Position numbers and translations under genes: made by a program. Of a DNA stretch of 64,000 nucleotides, positions 57,555 through 64,000 are shown piece after piece. The stretch is from Actinomadura macrotermitis (lineage in GTDB: Bacteria; Actinomycetota; Actinomycetes; Streptosporangiales; Streptosporangiaceae), in contig NZ_WEGH01000002.1 in NCBI RefSeq assembly GCF_009604375.1, positions 1,016,073 to 1,080,072 of the forward strand, given 5' to 3'. The first letter of the stretch is position 1. Each line of letters opens with the position of its first letter. A model generated the notes under the pieces. The model was not told the DNA's origin, did not search any database, and saw nothing but the letters and a program-made list of their open reading frames with translations.

Positions 57555-58178
57555 TCAGCGGCCCGTCTCCCGAGGCATGTCCTGATTCGTGTTCTGTGAA
57601 GTCTTGGCTTGCAGTTCCTGCTCCGCCCGCTCGCGCCCGATGAGCTCGTTGAGCCACCGGACCTCGCGTTCGACGGACTCGAGCCCGTGGTTCTGCAGCT
57701 CGAGGGTGTAGGTGTCGACCCGCTCGCGGGTCCGCGCCAGCGCGGCGCGCACGCCCTCCAGCCGTTCCTCCAGCCGGCTGCGCCGGCCTTCCAGAATGCG
57801 CAGCCGCACGTCGGCGCGGGTGTGCGAGAAGAAGGCGAAGTGCACGCCGAACCCCTCGTCCTCCCACGACGCCGGGCCGGCCTCGGTGAGGAGCTGCTGG
57901 AGGCGCTCCTTGCCGTCGGCGGTGAGCTTGTAGACGATCTTCGAGCGGCGGCTCTGCAGCGCCAGCGGCGCCCCCGGCTCCTCCGGCCGGTCCTCCACGA
58001 TCAGCCCCTTGGCGAGGAGCTGCTTGAGGCACGGGTAGAGCGAGCCGTAGGAGAAGGCGCGGAACATCCCGAGCAGGGTGTTGAGCCGCTTGCGCAGCTC
58101 GTACCCGTGCATCGGGGACTCGTGGAGGAGACCGAGCACGGCGAGCTCCAGCACGCCCGCGCCCTTCTTCCCCGCCAT
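57555..58178 (-). CDS. PadR-family regulator
   Basis: A 207-residue PadR protein from ATG at 58178 (product MAGKKGAGVLELAVLGLLHE; GTG at 58190 is a longer option). The winged helix has ELRKRLNTLLGMFRAFSYGSLYPCLKQL and the wing IVEDRPEEPGA. The C-terminal region is a long coiled-coil with RRSRLEERLEGVRAALARTRERVDTYTLELQNHGLES. Position upstream of ino1 (Rv0047c order) and the palindromic sites in front of the gene suggest auto-regulation and ino1 control. Confidence 0.93.
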   Translation of the reverse strand: MAGKKGAGVLELAVLGLLHESPMHGYELRKRLNTLLGMFRAFSYGSLYPCLKQLLAKGLIVEDRPEEPGAPLALQSRRSKIVYKLTADGKERLQQLLTEAGPASWEDEGFGVHFAFFSHTRADVRLRILEGRRSRLEERLEGVRAALARTRERVDTYTLELQNHGLESVEREVRWLNELIGRERAEQELQAKTSQNTNQDMPRETGR

Positions 58179-58216
58179 GCCGCGTCCCACTTCCGCAGAG
58201 CCGATGTCTCAACCTG

Positions 58217-58262
58217 ATGTATCGAGCGAATGTATCGCTTCGATACATCGCAAAGATACGTA
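58217..58262. promoter_or_regulatory. Inverted and direct ATGTATCG repeats (probable PadR operator)
   Basis: ATGTATCG occurs at 58217-58224 and 58230-58237, and its complement CGATACAT at 58241-58248, so the second and third form a palindrome with a three-base CTT spacer. A further partial GATACG lies at 58255. They sit between the divergent padR and DUF5318 genes. ATGTAT-N-ATACAT-type sites are typical of PadR operators. Operator function is inferred. Confidence 0.65.
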
Positions 58263-58383
58263 CCGCCATGGATCCTGGCAAGTCCACTCAAAAATGATCA
58301 AGATCCTGGCGCCTGGTGCGCGGCCTTCTCAGCGCGGCGGGCCCGGCCTACCCTGCTGGCATGCGGGGTCGAAGGGACCGCCC

Positions 58384-58761
58384 ATGAGACCGAGGCTGGT
58401 GGTGGACTACGGCCTCGCGAAGCGGGCCGCCCTGGCCGGGCTGCGCGGCGGCCGGCTGACCAGGGACGACGCGTGTGACGCTCATCCCTATCTGCTGCGC
58501 GCGGCCCGCCACCACGGCGAGCCCACCGACCAGGAGTGCCAGGTCTGCGGGCGGGCGCGGCTCACCCATGTGACCTATGTCTACGGGGACGCGCTGGGCC
58601 GGTACGCCGGACGGGTGAAGGCGCGGGCGGAACTCGCCGAGATGGACCGCCAGTACCCCGAATTCCGGGTCTATGTGGTGGAAGTGTGCCAAAGTTGCGG
58701 TTGGAACCATCTGTCCATGTCGTACGTCCTCGGGCACGGGGACCGGCCACTGGACCGGTGA
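58384..58761 (+). CDS. DUF5318 zinc-ribbon-like protein
   Basis: A 125-residue protein from ATG at 58384. It begins RPRLVVDYGLAKRAALAGLRGGRL, has CQVCGRARLTHVTYVYGDALG and then VVEVCQSCGWNHL; the two CxxC pairs would bind a zinc ion. Matches Rv0049-type DUF5318 proteins, conserved between padR and ponA in actinobacteria, with unknown function. Divergent from padR across the repeats. The gap to ponA is 150 bases. Confidence 0.88.
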   Translation: MRPRLVVDYGLAKRAALAGLRGGRLTRDDACDAHPYLLRAARHHGEPTDQECQVCGRARLTHVTYVYGDALGRYAGRVKARAELAEMDRQYPEFRVYVVEVCQSCGWNHLSMSYVLGHGDRPLDR

Positions 58762-58911
58762 TGGTCGTCCCGGCGCGTGTGCGCCCCTGAAGAGAACGTG
58801 CCGTGACCGGCACGCCTGGCCGCGCTGTGCACGGCGCTCCCCCCGCTCGGCGGCCCGCACAGTACCCTTCGGGGCGATGTAGAGACGTTGCCCCCTGTTG
58901 ATCGAGGTCGC

Positions 58912-61569
58912 GTGAGTAATCCAAGCCAGCCCCGACCCGAACCCGAGTCGCCGTGGCCGGGCGGGCAGAACTTTCCCCGTCCCGGCAGGCATGACGCCGC
59001 GAACGGCCCGCCGAAGCCTGCCCAGGCGCCGGCGCAGGGGCCCGCCGGCTCCTGGTCGGCGGCAGGACCGGGCGGCGGAGCGCGTCACGCGGCCGGCCCC
59101 GTGACGCCCGGCGGGACCGGACGGCCGGCCGCCTTCGGCGCGCCGAGCATCCCCGGTGGACCGGGCGGCCCTGGTGGACCGGGCGGACCCGGTGGTCCCG
59201 GCGGGCCTCAGGGCCCCGGCGGCCCGGGGCGCCGCGCGGGCAAGCCCCAGCGGCGCGGGCTGTTCGACCATCTGCGGTCGCGCCCGACGGGCTGGCGGCG
59301 CTTCCTCCCGTCCTGGAAGGCCGTGATCGGCCTGTTCGTCCTCGGCTTCGGCGGCCTGGCGACGATGATCGGGGTGGCCTACGCGAACACCCCGACGCCC
59401 GACGAGCCGACGGTCAAGGGCGTCCAGGACCAGGCGTCGATCTTCTACTACAGCGACGGCAAGACCGAGATCGGCCGGATCGGCAAGAAGCGGCAGAGCG
59501 TCGAGCTGAACGAGGTCGCCCGGATCGCGCAGGACGCGGCGCTCGCGGCGGAGAACCGCAACTTCCGCAACGACCCCGGATTCTCGGTGAAGGGCACCGC
59601 ACGCGCGGTGTGGGTGAACCTGACCGGCGGCCGCGGCGGCGGCTCCACCATCACCCAGCAGCTGGCGAAGAACTACTACTCCGACCCGAACAACCGCACC
59701 TACAGCCGTAAGTTCAAAGAGCTCCTCATCTCGCTCAAGCTCGCCGACGACAAGTCCAAGGACGAGATCCTCAAGCTCTACCTGAACACCATCTACTGGG
59801 GCCGCGACACCTACGGGATCGAGGCGGCGAGCCGCGAGTACTTCGGAGCCAAGGTCCACGCCAACAACCTGCGCCCCGACCAGGCGGCCTTCCTCGGCGG
59901 CATCATCCAGAACCCCAACCGGGACCCCTCCGACAAGGAGAACCAGGCCTGGGTGATGGAGCGCTACCAGTACACCCTCAAGGGCCTGGTCGCGATGAAG
60001 GCGCTGTCGCAGGCCGACGCCGACAAGTACATGAACAAGCTGCCCAAGTACAACAAGCCGGGTGCGGCCGGTGACCTGTACGACGGGCAGCGGGGCTACA
60101 TGCTCATGCGCGCCAAGCTGGAGCTGAAGCGGCAGGGCATCGGGTCCGACGTGCTGACCACCAAGGGTCTGCGCGTCTACACCACCTTCGACCGGCGCAA
60201 GATGAAGGCCGCCACCGAGGCCGCCGAGCGCACCGTCCCGCAGGTGCACCCGAAGACGCTCGCCCGCAAGAAGATCCGGGTCGGGCTGGTCTCGGTCGAC
60301 AGCAAGAACGGCGAGGTCATCGCGTTCTACGGCGGCCCGGGCTACCTGGACCAGGCGTTCGACAACGTCTGGCAGGGGCGCGCGCAGGCCGGATCGGCGA
60401 TGAAGCCGTACGTGCTGGCCGCCGCGCTGAAGAAGGGCTACAGCCTGGACAGCATGGTCGAGGGCCGCTCCCGGATCCCGATCCGGCGTGACGGCTCCGT
60501 TGGGCCGGGCGGTTACCCGGTGCCGAACGGGCACCGTACGCCTGCGGCCATCAACCTCGTCGAGGCCATGAAGCTGTCGATCAACACCGCCTTCGTGCAG
60601 CTCGGCGGCAAGGTCGGGGCCGACGACGTCATCCGGCTGGCGACCGACGCGGGCATCTCCTCGGAGCTGCTGGCGCCGCACAAGGACAGCCAGGCGCTGT
60701 TCCTCGGCGTCAACGACATCCGCCCGATCGAGCAGGCCGCCGGCTACGCGATGTTCGCCAACGGCGGCACCTACCACCAGCCGCACGTCATCCGGGAAGT
60801 GCGGAAGACCGACGACAAGACGCGGATCAAGCTCAAGAACCGCTGGGAGAGCAAGTCCGTCCTCAGCGAGAACCAGGCGGCGAACGCCACCAAGGCGATG
60901 CGCGCGGTCGTCACCGGCGGTACGGCGACGGCGGCGGCGCTGCCCGACCGCGAGGTGGCCGGCAAGACCGGTACCACCGACCGCAACGTCGCCACCTGGT
61001 TCGTCGGCTACATCCCGCAGGTGTCCACGGCGGTCACGCTCTACAACGACGACATCGACAAGCAGACCAAGCTGAAGAAGTCGCTGATCCTGCCCGGCAT
61101 CGGCGAGGTCCAGGGCGGCACGATCCCGGCCCGGATCTGGCGCCAGTACATGCTGGAGGCCACCCGGGGCATGACGCCCGAGTCGTTCCCGGTGGCCCAG
61201 CCGGAGGGCACCGCGCAGATCTGGGCCAAGCTGCCCAAGAAGAAGGAGAAGGACGACAAGGAGAAGGACAAGGACAAGCGGCCGCCGTGGTGCGACTCCC
61301 CGGTCGGTGAGCTGGACCCGCGCTGCAAGGACGGCGGCGACGGCGGGGACAACGGGGACCAGAACCCGAACAAGCCCTGCCAGCTGCCGGGGCAGACCAA
61401 CTGCAACCCGGACCGGCCGCCGTCCTACCCGCCGCCGCGCTGGTGGTGCATGATGCACCGCGACGAGAAGGCCTGCCGCAAGGTGCGCGGGCAGGACGAC
61501 GCCCCCTGGCCGAACTCGCGGCGGTCGGTGGAGCTCCCGCTCATATCAGCCAGAACCGAACGCGACTGA
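58912..61569 (+). CDS. Class A penicillin-binding protein (PonA-like)
   Basis: An 885-residue bifunctional PBP from GTG at 58912. A 130-residue Pro/Gly-rich cytoplasmic tail precedes one TM (AVIGLFVLGFGGLATMIGVAY). Glycosyltransferase: AAENRNFRND holds the catalytic Glu, but the neighbouring conserved Asp is Asn; GGSTITQQLAKNYY and EILKLYLNTIYWG are intact. Transpeptidase: S-x-x-K in GSAMKPYVLA, SIN in KLSINTAFVQL, KTG in AGKTGTTDRN. A Lys/Cys-rich C-terminal extension with six cysteines follows. It polymerises and cross-links peptidoglycan. A similar gene follows in tandem. Confidence 0.93.
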   Translation: MSNPSQPRPEPESPWPGGQNFPRPGRHDAANGPPKPAQAPAQGPAGSWSAAGPGGGARHAAGPVTPGGTGRPAAFGAPSIPGGPGGPGGPGGPGGPGGPQGPGGPGRRAGKPQRRGLFDHLRSRPTGWRRFLPSWKAVIGLFVLGFGGLATMIGVAYANTPTPDEPTVKGVQDQASIFYYSDGKTEIGRIGKKRQSVELNEVARIAQDAALAAENRNFRNDPGFSVKGTARAVWVNLTGGRGGGSTITQQLAKNYYSDPNNRTYSRKFKELLISLKLADDKSKDEILKLYLNTIYWGRDTYGIEAASREYFGAKVHANNLRPDQAAFLGGIIQNPNRDPSDKENQAWVMERYQYTLKGLVAMKALSQADADKYMNKLPKYNKPGAAGDLYDGQRGYMLMRAKLELKRQGIGSDVLTTKGLRVYTTFDRRKMKAATEAAERTVPQVHPKTLARKKIRVGLVSVDSKNGEVIAFYGGPGYLDQAFDNVWQGRAQAGSAMKPYVLAAALKKGYSLDSMVEGRSRIPIRRDGSVGPGGYPVPNGHRTPAAINLVEAMKLSINTAFVQLGGKVGADDVIRLATDAGISSELLAPHKDSQALFLGVNDIRPIEQAAGYAMFANGGTYHQPHVIREVRKTDDKTRIKLKNRWESKSVLSENQAANATKAMRAVVTGGTATAAALPDREVAGKTGTTDRNVATWFVGYIPQVSTAVTLYNDDIDKQTKLKKSLILPGIGEVQGGTIPARIWRQYMLEATRGMTPESFPVAQPEGTAQIWAKLPKKKEKDDKEKDKDKRPPWCDSPVGELDPRCKDGGDGGDNGDQNPNKPCQLPGQTNCNPDRPPSYPPPRWWCMMHRDEKACRKVRGQDDAPWPNSRRSVELPLISARTERD

Positions 61570-61586
61570 CCGTCGTCGAACACAGT

Positions 61587-61623
61587 GAAGGCCGCCTCGC
61601 CCGCCCGGTCGGAGGCGGCCTTC
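61587..61623 (+). terminator. Hairpin after the first PBP gene
   Basis: GAAGGCCGCCTC pairs with GAGGCGGCCTTC around a 13-base loop. It lies 18 bases past the PBP stop. Confidence 0.75.
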
Positions 61624-61832
61624 GCCATGTCCGGAGGTGCCGTTCCGCATGCCCGTTTTGGCTACATCGCCTACCCTGCGGCATATTCACGCGTAAGTGA
61701 TGACCGGCGATGGTGATCCACCGTGCACGTGCCCCGAACTTCGTCTCCGGCGTTCGGTGGCCCGTGGCGCACCGGACCGGGGCAGTACTCTCGGACGACG
61801 CACAACCCCCGCACCCCAGTTGATGAGGACGC

Positions 61833-64000
61833 GTGAGTTACCCAAGCCAGTACGGACCGGAATACGGAGAGGGCCCGCGAGGTCAGGGCTCGTACCGCCC
61901 CGGCGGGTCAGGCACGCCGGGCGGCCGCGGAGTGCCGGGCGCGTCGCCCGGCGGCCCGCCGCCGCAGGGCAGGCCCGCGCGTCCGGGCGGCAGGCCCGCC
62001 TCCTCCCGTAGCGGAGCCCCTCCGGCGGGCAACCGCCGCCGTGCGGGCGCGCCCCCCAGGCGCCCCGCCCGAGCCGGCGGCGGCCCCGGCGGTCCTCCCC
62101 GGGGGCCCGGCGGTCCCGGTGGACCTGGTGGTCCCGGCGGGCCGGGCGGCTCCGGGCCGGGCGGTCCCGGCGGTCCGGGGGACGGGTTCTGGGGCGAGGA
62201 GAAGGAAGGGCGCCGCAAGCGCTCGAAGAAGCCGGGCAAGACCGGCTGGCGGCGCTACGTCCCGTCCTGGAAGATCATGCTGGCGATCTTCGCGGTGCTG
62301 CTCCTCGGCTTCAGCGTGCTCGTCGCCGTCGCCTACGCCAACACCCCGGTGCCCAAGGGCCGGCAGGCGACGGCGATCGCCCAGGAATCGGTGATCTACT
62401 ACCGGGACGGCAAGACGCCGCTGGCGCGCATCGGCATGCACCGCGAGGACGTCGAGCTCGATGACGTTCCCAAGCACGTGCAGAACGCGGTGCTCGCGGC
62501 CGAGGACCGCAAGTTCTGGGATGAACCCGGCGTCTCGCCGACCGGCGTGGCGCGGGCCCTGTACAAGACCGCAACCGGCGGCGAGGTCCAGGGCGGTTCC
62601 ACCATCACCCAGCAGCTCGCCCGCAACTACTACGCGGGGCTGAGCCAGAAGCGCAGCGTCGACCGCAAGCTCAAGGAGATCCTCATCTCCATCCGCCTTG
62701 GCCAAGAGGTGGACAAGAAGGAGATCCTCAAGCTGTACCTCAACACCGTCTCGTTCGGCCGCCAGGCGTACGGCATCAAGACAGCGGCGCGCGCCTACTT
62801 CCGCAAGGAACTCAAGAAGCTCACCGTCTCCGAGGCGGCCATGCTCGCCGCGATGATCCAGCGGCCCAGCTTCTTCGCCACCCGGGGCGACGACAGCAAC
62901 CCGGCCTATCGGCTGCTGGTCGAGCGCTGGAACTACGTGCTGAACGGCATGGTCACCATGAAGTGGCTGACCCCCGAAGACCGGGCCAGGCAGAAGTTCC
63001 CCACGACCGTGAAGCAGTGGAGCGACGTCTCCGACAACGGCCAGACCGGCTACATCAAGCAGCGGGTGCTGGACGAGCTCAAGAGCAAGTTCGGCATCGA
63101 CGACAAGCGGCTCGAACTGGGCGGTCTGAAGATCACCACCACGTTCGACAAGGACCTCACCGACTACACCGCTCAGATGATCAAGCAGGTGCGGCGGGAG
63201 AAGGGCCTGAAGAACGACATCCGGTTCGGGCTGGCGGCCGTCACCCCCGACGGCGAGGTCCGCGCGGCCTATGGCGGTCCCAACTACGTCAAGCAGCCGT
63301 TCAACAACTCCTTCCAGGGCAAGATCGCTCCAGGCTCGTCGTTCAAGCCGATCGTGCTGGCGACCGCCCTGAAGAACGGCGTGAGCCTGCAGAACACGCT
63401 GGACGGCAGCTACTCGCGCTCGTTCGGCGGCCCGAAGCCGATCACCAACGACTCGCGCAGTGAGAACGGCGTCTACAACCTGGTCCAGATGACCCAGATG
63501 TCGATCAACACCGCCTATGTCGACCTCGGCCAGAAGGTCGGTCTGGACAAGGTGGTGGAGACGGCCAAGGAGATGGGCATCCCCGCGGACACCACGGACC
63601 TGCGGCCCGGCGTCGTCAGCCTCCCGCTCGGCCCGATCGACGTCAGCCCGGTCAACATGGCGTCGGTCTACTCCACGTTCGCCTCCGGCGGCGACCACAC
63701 GGACGTGCACGTGATCAGCAAGATCGTCGACGCGGGCGGCAAGAAGCTCAAGCTGCCCTGGAAGACCAAGAACGTCTTCAACAAGCAGGTCGCCGGCGAC
63801 GCGACCAAGGCCATGCGGGCCGTGGTCACGTCCGGTACGGGCAAGCAGGCCGACCTCGGCGCGCGCCCGGTGGCCGGCAAGACGGGTACCACCGACGAGA
63901 ACAAGTCGGCGTGGTTCGTCGGCTACGCCCCCGAACAGCTCGCCACCTCGGTGGCGATGTGGCGCCAGGACAAGCACGACACCCGGCTCTCGCTGCAGGG
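61833..64000 (+). CDS. Class A penicillin-binding protein, second tandem copy (3' partial)
   Basis: Runs off the right edge; 722 residues visible from GTG at 61833 (product MSYPSQYGPEYGEG). Long Gly/Pro-rich cytoplasmic N-terminus of about 150 residues, then one TM (IMLAIFAVLLLGFSVLVAVAY). Glycosyltransferase: AAEDRKFWDE (canonical E-D), GGSTITQQLARNYY. Transpeptidase: SxxK in GSSFKPIVLA, SIN in QMSINTAYVDL, KTGT in AGKTGTTDEN. The same order and clearly similar sequence as the preceding PBP. The leader TTGATGAGGACGCGTGAGT also resembles that of the first copy, which supports tandem duplication. Confidence 0.9.
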   Translation, partial: MSYPSQYGPEYGEGPRGQGSYRPGGSGTPGGRGVPGASPGGPPPQGRPARPGGRPASSRSGAPPAGNRRRAGAPPRRPARAGGGPGGPPRGPGGPGGPGGPGGPGGSGPGGPGGPGDGFWGEEKEGRRKRSKKPGKTGWRRYVPSWKIMLAIFAVLLLGFSVLVAVAYANTPVPKGRQATAIAQESVIYYRDGKTPLARIGMHREDVELDDVPKHVQNAVLAAEDRKFWDEPGVSPTGVARALYKTATGGEVQGGSTITQQLARNYYAGLSQKRSVDRKLKEILISIRLGQEVDKKEILKLYLNTVSFGRQAYGIKTAARAYFRKELKKLTVSEAAMLAAMIQRPSFFATRGDDSNPAYRLLVERWNYVLNGMVTMKWLTPEDRARQKFPTTVKQWSDVSDNGQTGYIKQRVLDELKSKFGIDDKRLELGGLKITTTFDKDLTDYTAQMIKQVRREKGLKNDIRFGLAAVTPDGEVRAAYGGPNYVKQPFNNSFQGKIAPGSSFKPIVLATALKNGVSLQNTLDGSYSRSFGGPKPITNDSRSENGVYNLVQMTQMSINTAYVDLGQKVGLDKVVETAKEMGIPADTTDLRPGVVSLPLGPIDVSPVNMASVYSTFASGGDHTDVHVISKIVDAGGKKLKLPWKTKNVFNKQVAGDATKAMRAVVTSGTGKQADLGARPVAGKTGTTDENKSAWFVGYAPEQLATSVAMWRQDKHDTRLSLQ

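Overview
The window is a high-GC (roughly 70% by eye), densely coded actinobacterial chromosome segment centred on the replication origin. The dnaA-dnaN-gnd-recF-dciA-gyrB-gyrA-DUF3566-tRNA-Ile series on the minus strand, and rpmH-rnpA-yidD-yidC-khpB-DUF6458-rsmG-parA-parB on the plus strand, are the classic actinomycete oriC neighbourhood. The sigM/anti-sigma/trxB/trxA, murJ/DUF6049/pcnA and ino1/padR/DUF5318/ponA blocks are also arranged as in mycobacteria and other actinomycetes. Codon use, proline/glycine-rich leaders and a separate pseudokinase gene beside murJ suggest a Streptosporangiales member, perhaps Thermomonosporaceae (Actinomadura-like). That assignment is inference.

Layout. 1-4.6 kb: the end of a MinD/ParA-like ATPase, a cupin, a DMT exporter pair and an AraC regulator. 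4.6-6.4 kb: two gene-free stretches rich in DnaA-box sequences, either side of one small membrane-protein gene. 6.4-10.4 kb: an accessory patch of small unknown genes, an ECF41-type sigma factor with a VOC protein, and two broken genes. 10.4-20.3 kb: tRNA-Ile and the replication/topology genes. 20.3-20.9 kb: oriC. 20.9-29.4 kb: dnaA, the ribosomal protein/RNase P/membrane insertase operon, and parAB. 29.4-37 kb: small accessory genes, then a gene-poor stretch with six copies of one parS-like sequence and a degenerate tandem-repeat array. 37-43.8 kb: a ddl-like ligase, an aminotransferase, GNAT, thioredoxin system, DLH-family hydrolase and sigM with its anti-sigma factor. 44-54 kb: a small secreted protein, a DnaA-box hairpin, a pseudokinase, murJ, DUF6049, YbaK and pcnA. 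53.7-64 kb: bioA, an MFS transporter, ino1, padR, DUF5318 and two tandem class A penicillin-binding proteins, the second cut by the window edge.

How it works together. DnaA, the clamp, the DciA-type loader, RecF and gyrase serve initiation and fork function. ParA/ParB and the parS-like cluster serve origin segregation. YidC, YidD, RnpA and KhpB form the conserved membrane-insertion/RNA operon. MurJ, its pseudokinase neighbour, the ligase and the PBPs serve the cell wall. The least explained features are the DnaA-box clusters at 4.7-6.2 kb, which hold more exact consensus boxes than the dnaA-dnaN gap, the recurrent asymmetric parS variant, the repeat array beside it, and a perfect 24-bp inverted repeat at 45.2 kb carrying two exact DnaA boxes.
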